Assembly (NCBI GenBank): GCA_003503945.1
Contig: DOCD01000052.1
Location: 20,890-39,557 of the forward strand
Direction: 5' to 3'
DNA length: 18,668 nt
From: Clostridiales bacterium
GTDB lineage: Bacteria > Bacillota > Clostridia > Christensenellales > Borkfalkiaceae
In this document: piece by piece, positions 5,321 to 12,382 of the stretch
Numbering within the stretch: the stretch's first letter is position 1
Layout: each line of letters starts with the position of its first letter
Notes under the pieces: model-generated
Databases searched by the model: none
What the model saw: only the letters and a program-made list of their open reading frames with translations
Told to the model about the DNA's origin: nothing
Position numbers and translations under genes: made by a program

Positions 5321-7729
5321 ATGGATAAGGAAAAGATTATCAGCGAAATGAGCGTCCGTCAGAAAGCGGACTTTCTGACGGGCAAGGATTTCTGGCAATC
5401 GAAGGACTATAAGGAGTGGGATATCCCCTCGCTGTTCCTTTCGGACGGGCCTCACGGAATCAGAAAACAGGCGGCGGCTGCCGACCATCTGGGGCTTAAC
5501 GCAAGTATCCCCGCAACCTGCTTCCCGACTGCGGCTGCCATGGCCAACAGCTGGAACGACGAGCTCGGCGAAAAAATGGGCGAGGCGCTCGGCGAAGAGG
5601 CCGCGGCGCAGAAGGTCAACGTGCTTTTGGGCCCCGGAACCTGTATGAAGCGCAACCCCCGTTGCGGGAGGAACTTCGAGTACTTCTCGGAGGATCCCTA
5701 TCTTGCGGGTAAAATGGCGTCTGCATATATCCGCGGTATCCAGAAAAACGGCACCTCCGCCTGCGTAAAGCATTTCGCCGCAAACAATCAGGAAGAGCGC
5801 CGCATGGTAAACGACTCGGTTATGGACGAAAGGACCCTCCGCGAAATTTACCTCACCGCTTTCGAAATGGCGGTCAAAGAGGGCGGCACCCGTTCGATAA
5901 TGACCTCGTACAACAAAGTAAACGGCACGCACGCCGACGAAAATATTCACCTTCTGCGCGACATACTCCGCGGCGAGTGGGGCTACGAAGGCGTCGTTAT
6001 TTCCGACTGGGCGGGCACCAACAATAAAGTCAAATCAACGATAGCAGGCTCCGACCTCGAAATGCCCGCGTGCAGATACGGCGCGGACGATATAGTCAAG
6101 GCGGTCGAAAGCGGCGAGCTGGATATCAAATACGTCGACGAAAGCGTTAGGAGGATACTTACCCTCGTAGAGCAGACGACGGGAGAGGGCAAAAAGGGCG
6201 AAAACGGCTTTAACGCAGATGAACACCACGCGCTTGCAAAGCAGTGCGCCGACGAAAGCATAGTGCTTTTGAAGAACGACGGCATACTTCCGCTTGCGGC
6301 GGAAACCAAGGTCGCGCTTATCGGCGATTTTGCGGAAACGCCCAGATATCAGGGCGCGGGTTCGTCGATAGTCAACCCCACCAAGCTCGACAGCCTTAAA
6401 AATACCCTTAAAGGCGTAAAGGTTATAGGCTACGAAAAGGGCTTCGACCGTTACGGAAAAGAGAAAAAGAAGCTTGTCAAAAAAGCCGTCAAGCTTGCAA
6501 AGCAGGCGGAGGTCGTAGTGCTTTGCCTCGGACTCGACGAAGTCAGCGAGGCGGAGGGGCTCGACAGAGAGCATATCAATATCCCCAAAAACCAGCTCGA
6601 GCTTTTCAAGCAGGTTCGCGTTTACGCCAAAAAACTCGTGCTCGTGCTTTCCTGCGGCAGCTCAGTCGAAACGGGCTGGTCGAGAAGCTCGGACGCAATC
6701 GTCTACGCATGTCTTACAGGTCAGGCGGGCGCGGGCGCCGTTGCCGACGTGCTCACGGGTAAGGTTAACCCTTCGGGCAAGCTTGCCGAAACCTTCCCCG
6801 TAAAATACAACGATTGCTCGTCCGCGGCGTTCTTCCCCGGAAAAGAGATGACGGTAGAGTACCGCGAGGGCTTATATATAGGTTACAGATATTACGACAC
6901 GGCGAAAGTGCCCGTCGCGTATCCGTTCGGCTTCGGGCTTTCGTACACTACGTTCGATTACTCGGATATATCCGCAGACGAAAACGGCGTTACGTTTACG
7001 ATAACCAACTCCGGCGACTTCGACGGCGCGGAGGTTGCGCAGCTTTACGTCGGCAAGAAGGACGGCAAGATTTTTCGCCCCGCCAAAGAGCTGAAAGGCT
7101 TTAAAAAGACGTTTATCAAAAAGGGCGAAAGCGCGCGCGTAACCATTCCGTTCGACGATAAAACCTTCCGTTATTTCAACGTAAAGACGAATAAATGGGA
7201 AGTCGAGGGCGGCGAATATCAGATATATATCGGCGCGAACGTAGAGGATATCCGCCTCGAAACGGCGGTCGAGAAAGAAGGCACGACGGACGTTATGCCT
7301 TACGACCCCGAAAAGCTCCCCTCGTACTACAGCGGCAAGGCGGCGCACGTTTCCGACGCGGAGTTCACCGAGCTTTTGGGCAGGGAAATCCCCAAATCGG
7401 GTTACAACTTCTATAAAAAGAAGAGAATGGTCATTCACGAAAACTGCACCGTCGCCGATTTGAAATACTCCAAGCGCTGGGTCGGCAGACTGTTTGCGGG
7501 CGCTATTAACTTCGCGGTCAAGTTCCTGAGGAAAATCGGCAAGCGCGCCACCGCAAATACGCTTGTTATGGGCGTCGTTCACCAGCCCATACGCGGTATG
7601 GCTAAGTTCGGCGGTATGTCGAGGCGGCAGATGGAAGCTATGCTTATGATGTTCAACGGGCATCTTTTCAAGGGCATAGGCAGATTCTTCTCCAAGGAAA
7701 AAGTTAAAAAACAAAAAAATAAAAAATAA
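5321..7729 (+). CDS. Glycoside hydrolase family 3, beta-glucosidase-like, cytoplasmic
   Basis: 802 residues from the ATG at 5321, chosen because AAGGGTGA precedes it; an upstream TTG would add 19 residues without such support. Domains: GH3 N-terminal barrel at about 30-300 with SDGPHGIR, KHFAANNQE (K150, H151) and VVISDW with the expected nucleophile D229; GH3 C-terminal domain at about 325-530 with EAEGLDR, where E412 is a plausible acid/base; fibronectin-III-like domain at about 545-625. A basic extension of about 130 residues follows (671-802), with an amphipathic or hydrophobic stretch and a Lys-rich end. No signal peptide, so the enzyme should act inside the cell on imported oligosaccharides or glycosides, releasing terminal sugars. 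Exact substrate cannot be read from sequence; beta-glucosidase and beta-xylosidase are both possible. A GtrA-like membrane protein gene follows after 15 bp, probably in the same operon. Confidence 0.93.
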   Translation: MDKEKIISEMSVRQKADFLTGKDFWQSKDYKEWDIPSLFLSDGPHGIRKQAAAADHLGLNASIPATCFPTAAAMANSWNDELGEKMGEALGEEAAAQKVNVLLGPGTCMKRNPRCGRNFEYFSEDPYLAGKMASAYIRGIQKNGTSACVKHFAANNQEERRMVNDSVMDERTLREIYLTAFEMAVKEGGTRSIMTSYNKVNGTHADENIHLLRDILRGEWGYEGVVISDWAGTNNKVKSTIAGSDLEMPACRYGADDIVKAVESGELDIKYVDESVRRILTLVEQTTGEGKKGENGFNADEHHALAKQCADESIVLLKNDGILPLAAETKVALIGDFAETPRYQGAGSSIVNPTKLDSLKNTLKGVKVIGYEKGFDRYGKEKKKLVKKAVKLAKQAEVVVLCLGLDEVSEAEGLDREHINIPKNQLELFKQVRVYAKKLVLVLSCGSSVETGWSRSSDAIVYACLTGQAGAGAVADVLTGKVNPSGKLAETFPVKYNDCSSAAFFPGKEMTVEYREGLYIGYRYYDTAKVPVAYPFGFGLSYTTFDYSDISADENGVTFTITNSGDFDGAEVAQLYVGKKDGKIFRPAKELKGFKKTFIKKGESARVTIPFDDKTFRYFNVKTNKWEVEGGEYQIYIGANVEDIRLETAVEKEGTTDVMPYDPEKLPSYYSGKAAHVSDAEFTELLGREIPKSGYNFYKKKRMVIHENCTVADLKYSKRWVGRLFAGAINFAVKFLRKIGKRATANTLVMGVVHQPIRGMAKFGGMSRRQMEAMLMMFNGHLFKGIGRFFSKEKVKKQKNKK

Positions 7730-7744
7730 ATATAAAAGGAAAGA

Positions 7745-8830
7745 ATGAAAATGAGTGAAGAAGCAAAACAATTAACGGCGGAAGATATTACCGCCCAACT
7801 CAAACCTCTCTCGGAAAACGCATTTTTGCGCTTTTTCCAGAAAATCTGGCGCTGGTGGCTGGGCGTATGGTACGGCTTCTGCGACAAACACCCGAAGTTA
7901 TCTTCTATCGTATATAAGATATTCTTCTTTATCGTGTTTTCGGAAGGCGTTACCATAGTACAGATTCTCATACTTATGTTCCTGCCCCAGCTCTTCGGAT
8001 TGGAGCTCGCCGCCAAAGAGTTTATGATACCCAAAGTGCCTATTAAATTGAATGACGAATTTACGTATTATTGGAGCTTTTTGGGCAACGACATAAACTA
8101 CAACGAAGTCGGCGAAGTTATCATAGGCGGCGGACTCGGCTACTTCCTTGCGTTCAAAATAGCGACTTTCCTTGCGCAGGTTATCAACTTCCCCCTGCAA
8201 AGAAACATCACGTACCGCTCGCACGGCAACCCCTGGTATCAGGCAATGTGGTACTTTATCGGTTGGGTGCTTATCAACCTGTTCTGCGACGCCATAAACA
8301 ATTTGTGGCTTCCCATTTCAAACCACTATCTGCCTTATGCGGTAAGCTCGATACTCGCAATGATTGCGCAGGGCGGTATCGCTATGGTAATTTTCTTCTT
8401 CATATTTATGGTTATCTTCCCCGATAACAACAAGATGGCGCAGAAAGCCAAAGCAAAATACGAAAAGCTTGTTGCCGAAAACGCCCCCGCGGAAAAAATC
8501 GAAAAGGCGAAAGCCAAAATGGAGCTCTGGGAGGATAAAGCCCTTAAATCCAACACCGAAAAGGATTACTTCAAGGCTAAATCTCAGGTCAACGCAAAGG
8601 TTATGAGCTATCTCGCGGTCGTAAAGAACGGTGAAAAGGCAAACGCCAAATTCGATAAGCTCACCGCGGAAAACGCTCCCGCCGAAAAGCTTGAAAAGGC
8701 GAAAGCCGAAAAGGAAGCTTTCCCCGAAAAAATCGAAAGATACTTCAACTCCGCCGTCGAAGCTATTCAGACGAAGGACGAAAAGGAAAAAGCTTTCCAC
8801 GAAATTTGCGGCGCACCCGCTGCGGCATAA
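7745..8830 (+). CDS. GtrA-like four-helix membrane protein with charged C-terminal coil
   Basis: 361 residues. The N-terminus is cytoplasmic and Trp-rich around IWRWWLGVWYGF. Four hydrophobic segments lie at about 55-80, 118-145, 165-190 and 198-225. The segment NFPLQRNITYRS after helix 2 resembles the NF-L-R-TF pattern of GtrA/DPMS-type flippase proteins, which move lipid-linked sugars or help glycosyl transfer (family knowledge; the match is by eye). After helix 4 comes a 130-residue Lys/Ala/Glu-rich cytoplasmic region with a motif given twice, near 235-262 and 299-327: KLxAENAPAEKxEKAKA. AAAGGA precedes the start; the ATG at 7751 is an equally good alternative. The gene is co-transcribed with the GH3 gene 15 bp upstream and ends in a strong terminator. 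Confidence 0.8.
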   Translation: MKMSEEAKQLTAEDITAQLKPLSENAFLRFFQKIWRWWLGVWYGFCDKHPKLSSIVYKIFFFIVFSEGVTIVQILILMFLPQLFGLELAAKEFMIPKVPIKLNDEFTYYWSFLGNDINYNEVGEVIIGGGLGYFLAFKIATFLAQVINFPLQRNITYRSHGNPWYQAMWYFIGWVLINLFCDAINNLWLPISNHYLPYAVSSILAMIAQGGIAMVIFFFIFMVIFPDNNKMAQKAKAKYEKLVAENAPAEKIEKAKAKMELWEDKALKSNTEKDYFKAKSQVNAKVMSYLAVVKNGEKANAKFDKLTAENAPAEKLEKAKAEKEAFPEKIERYFNSAVEAIQTKDEKEKAFHEICGAPAAA

Positions 8831-8838
8831 AAACTCAA

Positions 8839-8875
8839 AACCCCCCGCGCCTTCAAAGGCGCGGGGGTTCATTTT
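8839..8875 (+). terminator. Rho-independent terminator after the GH3 operon
   Basis: CCCCCGCGCC pairs with GGCGCGGGGG around TTCAAA, followed by TTCATTTT. A strong GC stem 9 bp after the stop of the GtrA-like gene. Confidence 0.9.
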
Positions 8876-8947
8876 AAAACGGCTATTAGACAGTATAGCG
8901 CGTTCTGTTTGATAAAATTTTCATTGCAGCCGCTTGCGGGTTTTCGC

Positions 8948-8975
8948 TTGACTTTTACGGGCAGGATGTTATAAT
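8948..8975 (+). promoter_or_regulatory. Promoter of the small lipoprotein gene
   Basis: TTGACT (8948-8953), a 16-base spacer, TATAAT (8970-8975). CGGAGGA follows near 8996-9002, 8 bases before the ATG at 9011. The remainder of the 180-bp gap after the GH3 operon shows nothing else. Confidence 0.8.
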
Positions 8976-9010
8976 ATAGTTATTAAATATTTTTTCGGAG
9001 GATTACATAT

Positions 9011-9391
9011 ATGAAAAAGGTTATAGCGGCAGTTTGCTCCGCATTGCTTATCGTGGTTATGGCGTTTGCCTTTACCGGCTGCAACGTAGAAGGAAATACG
9101 TATATTTACGACAGCTATACGTTAAGCTACGATAAGAGCGATTTGACCGACAGCGAGAAGAAGGAAATCGACAACGGTCTTGACGTCATTCTTTCGCCCC
9201 TTAAACTCATTAAATACGAATTCAAGGCGGACGGCGTAGTCAGCGTGTCGGGCATTCCCGGTAAATACACGCAGGACGGGAACGACGTTACCGTAAACAG
9301 TATTGATAAATTTACTGCTTCCGGCAGCAAACTTAAAAAAGTTGTAAAGAAAGACACTTTCTCGTTGACCGTAATTTACAAAAAGGCATAA
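9011..9391 (+). CDS. Small putative lipoprotein, beta-rich
   Basis: 126 residues. Seen: basic N-terminus, hydrophobic core, and a lipobox ending FTGC with C24 as the lipidated residue, so it should be anchored on the outer face of the membrane. The mature part is about 100 residues of alternating polar and hydrophobic residues with Gly turns. It includes a FKADGVVSVSGIPGKYTQDG segment resembling the small lipocalin-like or DUF-type lipoproteins common in Firmicutes. No catalytic motif. It has its own promoter, a good GGAGGA ribosome binding site and its own terminator, so it is monocistronic. It has no evident link to the chaperone genes downstream. Function unknown. Confidence 0.85.
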   Translation: MKKVIAAVCSALLIVVMAFAFTGCNVEGNTYIYDSYTLSYDKSDLTDSEKKEIDNGLDVILSPLKLIKYEFKADGVVSVSGIPGKYTQDGNDVTVNSIDKFTASGSKLKKVVKKDTFSLTVIYKKA

Positions 9392-9405
9392 AGACAACAC
9401 ATTGT

Positions 9406-9441
9406 ATAAAGCGTTCGCGTCGTGCGGACGCTTTATTTTTA
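9406..9441 (+). terminator. Rho-independent terminator after lipoprotein gene
   Basis: ATAAAGCGTTCGC pairs with GCGGACGCTTTAT (one G-T pair) around GTCGT, followed by TTTTTAT. It separates the lipoprotein gene from grpE. Confidence 0.9.
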
Positions 9442-9461
9442 TGGAAAACACGGAAAAATGC

Positions 9462-9529
9462 GCATAAAAACAAATTATGCAAAAAATATGTAACTTTTTT
9501 GTTTAACTTTCAAGTTAAAGCTTTATATT
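9462..9529 (+). promoter_or_regulatory. grpE upstream region with two inverted repeats, no CIRCE
   Basis: The 179-bp gap before grpE holds GCATAA-N7-TTATGC (9462-9480) and a perfect 18-bp palindrome, TTTAACTT-TC-AAGTTAAA (9502-9519). The latter overlaps the likely -35 region of a -10-like TATATT (9524-9529). The HrcA operator (TTAGCACTC-N9-GAGTGCTAA) is not present, nor are the tandem GGTCAAA heptads of CtsR. The palindrome is therefore a candidate for a different heat-shock control site. Confidence 0.45.
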
Positions 9530-9570
9530 AATATTGTAGAAAAAAAGACGGTTAAGGTAAATTAAGAGAA

Positions 9571-10131
9571 ATGTCAGACAAAAAAGATAAAATACCCGAA
9601 AACGAATCCGAACCGGAGGAAGAGCTCCCCATAGATGAAGAGCAAGCCGAGCCCGGTATCGACCCGACCCTGCCTCAGCCCGAAACGGAGGACGAGCTTG
9701 AAAAAGCCAAAGCCCTCGCGGAGGAGTATAAAAGGAAGTGGTACGCGGTTTCTGCCGAATACGACAATTACCGCAAGCGCAACGCGCAGGCCGTTTCGAG
9801 GGCGTACGCGGACGGCGCGGCGGAGTCCGTTTTGAAGCTTCTGCCCGTCGCGGATACCTTCGGTTACGCGCTTGACTCCGCTTCCGACGAAAAGACGAGG
9901 GCAGGTATAGATAAGGTAATCAAAAGCTTTAAAAACATACTCGCTTCTATGGGCGTGGAGGAAATTCCTCTTTCGGTCGGCGACGAGTTTGACGAAAGCG
10001 TGGCGGAGGCGGTGATGAACTTCCCTTGCGAAGAGGGCGAAAAGCCCAACACCGTCAAGCAAATCCTTAAAAAGGGTTACAGGACGAAGGATAAAGTAAT
10101 CAGATTTGCGCAGGTTTCGGTAACTATTTAA
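9571..10131 (+). CDS. grpE: GrpE, nucleotide exchange factor for DnaK
   Basis: 186 residues, normal length. Seen: an acidic, probably disordered N-terminus (1-42, rich in Glu and Pro), and a long helix at about 43-110 carrying KRKWYAVSAEYDNYRKR. The C-terminal beta domain has VGDEFDESVAEAVMNFP and ends GYRTKDKVIRFAQVSV, the family signature. GrpE dimers speed ADP release from DnaK. It is first of grpE-dnaK-dnaJ; dnaK starts 66 bp downstream. The ribosome binding site is weak: AAGG lies 13 bases upstream and AAGAGA almost touches the ATG. hrcA, which often precedes grpE in Firmicutes, is absent. Confidence 0.97.
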   Translation: MSDKKDKIPENESEPEEELPIDEEQAEPGIDPTLPQPETEDELEKAKALAEEYKRKWYAVSAEYDNYRKRNAQAVSRAYADGAAESVLKLLPVADTFGYALDSASDEKTRAGIDKVIKSFKNILASMGVEEIPLSVGDEFDESVAEAVMNFPCEEGEKPNTVKQILKKGYRTKDKVIRFAQVSVTI

Positions 10132-10197
10132 AAATTTTAAAATAATAAACGACAAATTTTTGCGAAAAAAATTTGAGCGAGAGAAAAGGAGTATATT

Positions 10198-12003
10198 ATG
10201 GGAAAAGTAATAGGTATAGATTTAGGAACGACAAACTCGTGCGTGGCGGTAATGGAAGGCGGCGAGCCCGTCGTAATCGCCAACAGCGAGGGCAACAGAA
10301 CGACTCCCTCCGTCGTATCTTTTAAGGCGGACGGCAGCCGTATAGTGGGACAGGCGGCAAAAAGGCTTGCGGTAGCGCAGCCCGACAAAACCGTAATTTC
10401 AATCAAGCGCCATATGGGCGAATCCTATAAGGTTAATATCGACAAGGGATATTCCCCGCAGGAAATTTCCGCAATGGTGCTTTCAAAGCTCAAAGCCGAC
10501 GCGGAAAGCTATCTCGGCGGCAAGGTGACCGACGCGGTTATCACCTGCCCTGCGTACTTCAACGATTCGCAGCGTCAGGCTACAAAGGACGCGGGCAAGA
10601 TTGCGGGGCTTAACGTACTCCGTATCATTAACGAGCCCACTGCGGCGGCGCTCGCCTACGGGCTCGACAAGCAGGAGGGCAGCCAGAAGGTAATGATTTA
10701 CGACCTCGGCGGCGGCACGTTCGACGTTTCCATTCTCGAAATAGGCGACGGCGTTTTCGAAGTGCTTGCAACCAACGGCGATACTCACCTCGGCGGCGAC
10801 GACTTCGACGCGAAAATTATGGACTACCTCGTCGATACCTTCAAAAAGGATACGGGCGTTGACCTTTCAAAGGATAAAATGGCAATGCAGAGGCTCAAAG
10901 AGGCAGCCGAAAAGGCGAAAATCGAGCTTTCGGGCATGAGCACCACCAACATCAACCTGCCGTTCATTACGGTTGTTGACGGCGCGCCTCAGCACCTCGA
11001 TATCGACCTTTCCAAACAGAAGTTCGATTCGCTTACCTCCGACCTCGTCGAAAGGACGGTCGAGCCCATGCGCAAGGCTATGGAGGACGCGGGCTTGAAT
11101 TACAGCGATATAAGCAAAGTAATAATGGTCGGCGGTTCGACGCGTATCCCCGCCGTATTCGATAAAGTCAAGAGCGTGACGGGCAAGGAGCCGTTCAAGG
11201 GCATCAACCCCGACGAATGCGTCGCGATAGGCGCGGCGATTCAGGGCGGCGTTTTATCGGGCGAAGTCAAGGACGTTTTGCTGCTCGACGTAATGCCTCT
11301 GACCCTCGGCATAGAAACTCTGGGCGGCGTTTCCACCCCGCTTATCGAGAGAAACACCACTATCCCCGTAAAGAAGAGTCAGGTATTCTCTACCGCGGCG
11401 GACAATCAGCCCGGCGTTGAAATCAACGTGTTGCAGGGCGAAAGAAAGTTCGCGCGCGACAATAAGTCGCTCGGCAAATTCATGCTCACCGATATACCTC
11501 CCGCACCCCGCGGCGTGCCTCAGATAGAAGTTACGTTCGACGTCGACGCGAACGGCATTGTAAACGTAACCGCAAAGGATCTCGGCACGGGCAAGAGCAC
11601 GAATATAACAATAACCGCTTCGACAAACCTTTCCGAAGAGGATATCGACAAAGCCGTTAAGGACGCCGAAAGATACGCGGAAGAGGACAAGAAGCGCAAG
11701 GAAGCGGTTGACAACAAAAACAACCTCGAAAGCATGATAGACAGCCTTGAAAAGACCGTAAAGGAAGCGGGCGACAAGCTGTCGGAAGAGGATAAAAAGG
11801 TTGTCGAGGACGCAGTTTCAAAGGCGAAAGGCGAGCTCGAATCGGGCGACAACGACCGTATCAAAGCCGCAATGGAAGCTTTGCAGACCGAAATTCAGCC
11901 CGTCATCGCAAAGATGTACCAGCAGGCAGGCGGCGCGCAGGGCGCGCCCGGCGGGAATCAGGGCAACGGCGGCGACGACGACACCGAGTTCCGTCAGCAC
12001 TAA
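10198..12003 (+). CDS. dnaK: DnaK, Hsp70 chaperone
   Basis: 601 residues, typical of Gram-positive DnaK. Seen: the phosphate-1 motif IGIDLGTTNSCVAV near the start, the phosphate-2 motif IYDLGGGTFDVSIL, the adenosine motif VGGSTRIPAV, the interdomain linker DVLLLDV (359-365), the substrate domain with TPLIERNTTIP, and a helical lid of about 110 residues. The tail is Gly/Gln/Asn-rich and ends DDTEFRQH, where many relatives end in an acidic EEVD-like or DAEYEV-like tail. Cytoplasmic ATP-driven folding of client proteins with DnaJ and GrpE. AAAAGGAG precedes the start. dnaJ lies 379 bp downstream across a structured gap, an unusually long separation. Confidence 0.99.
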   Translation: MGKVIGIDLGTTNSCVAVMEGGEPVVIANSEGNRTTPSVVSFKADGSRIVGQAAKRLAVAQPDKTVISIKRHMGESYKVNIDKGYSPQEISAMVLSKLKADAESYLGGKVTDAVITCPAYFNDSQRQATKDAGKIAGLNVLRIINEPTAAALAYGLDKQEGSQKVMIYDLGGGTFDVSILEIGDGVFEVLATNGDTHLGGDDFDAKIMDYLVDTFKKDTGVDLSKDKMAMQRLKEAAEKAKIELSGMSTTNINLPFITVVDGAPQHLDIDLSKQKFDSLTSDLVERTVEPMRKAMEDAGLNYSDISKVIMVGGSTRIPAVFDKVKSVTGKEPFKGINPDECVAIGAAIQGGVLSGEVKDVLLLDVMPLTLGIETLGGVSTPLIERNTTIPVKKSQVFSTAADNQPGVEINVLQGERKFARDNKSLGKFMLTDIPPAPRGVPQIEVTFDVDANGIVNVTAKDLGTGKSTNITITASTNLSEEDIDKAVKDAERYAEEDKKRKEAVDNKNNLESMIDSLEKTVKEAGDKLSEEDKKVVEDAVSKAKGELESGDNDRIKAAMEALQTEIQPVIAKMYQQAGGAQGAPGGNQGNGGDDDTEFRQH

Positions 12004-12121
12004 ACTTTGCATATGCGTCGCATAACTTTGTTGCGCTCCGCTTTTATCGGGTCATTTACTTCTCTGTAAACTCCCCTCAAAAATGCTCGCGCGCCTTGTT
12101 CTGCTCGCATCTTCAAAGTTT
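12002..12121. repeat. Possible intergenic palindromic element after dnaK
   Basis: AAACTTTG (12002-12009, overlapping the dnaK stop) is the inverse of CAAAGTTT (12114-12121); AACTTTG recurs at 12024-12030. Inside are ATGCG-T-CGCAT (12013-12023), TTTAC-N6-GTAAA (12055-12070), and looser matching arms around them (GCGCTCC against the GCTCGCGCG side). The direct repeat TGCTCGC occurs at 12084 and 12102. No open frame. This layout resembles small dispersed non-coding elements; only one copy is in the window. Confidence 0.4.
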
Positions 12122-12138
12122 TAAATGGTTAACGTATG

Positions 12139-12170
12139 TGCCTTGAAAAGCGAAAACGCTTTTCAAGGCA
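12139..12170 (+). promoter_or_regulatory. Perfect 14-bp hairpin downstream of dnaK
   Basis: TGCCTTGAAAAGCG-AAAA-CGCTTTTCAAGGCA. It is followed by ACGTGTATTTTAAA, not a clean T-run, so it could be a partial terminator or an mRNA 3' stabiliser for grpE-dnaK. Confidence 0.6.
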
Positions 12171-12199
12171 ACGTGTATTTTAAATTCAAAATATTTTAC

Positions 12200-12324
12200 G
12201 GCGCAAGCAGGGTTTCCCTGCGCCGGCGCACTCAATTTGCGCATACCTGCGGCTCGCCGAGGGGAATGCGCGCAATTATATAATTGTGTGCGTTTAAGAT
12301 TGCGCGCAGGGGGCGAGTAGCCCC
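12200..12324 (+). promoter_or_regulatory. Hairpin-rich leader upstream of dnaJ
   Basis: Hairpins in order: GCAGGG-TTT-CCCTGC with an outer GGCG/CGCC (12200-12224); GCGCA-N7-TGCGC (12226-12242); a 13-bp stem with three G-U pairs (12266-12278 with 12281-12293); GGGGC-GAGTA-GCCCC (12310-12324). The left arm TGCGCGCAAT (12267-12276) can instead pair perfectly with ATTGCGCGCA (12299-12308), giving two exclusive folds. No gene is visible here. Confidence 0.5.
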
Positions 12325-12330
12325 TTAAAT

Positions 12331-12371
12331 CACGAAATTTTTGTTCCGCAGAATAGGAACAAAAATTTGTG
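12331..12371 (+). promoter_or_regulatory. Hairpin abutting the dnaJ ribosome binding site
   Basis: AAATTTTTGTTCC (12335-12347) pairs perfectly over 13 bp with GGAACAAAAATTT (12356-12368). A bulged G and an outer CAC/GTG complete the stem. GAGGAG begins at the last base of the stem. This adjoins, but does not mask, the Shine-Dalgarno, unlike classical RNA thermometers. Confidence 0.65.
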
Positions 12372-12382
12372 AGGAGTTAATT

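Noticed and set aside
6872..7771. 299-codon open frame antisense to the end of the GH3 gene
   Set aside because: Composition is typical of antisense translation, no domain is visible, and it overlaps the well-supported GH3 coding sequence throughout.
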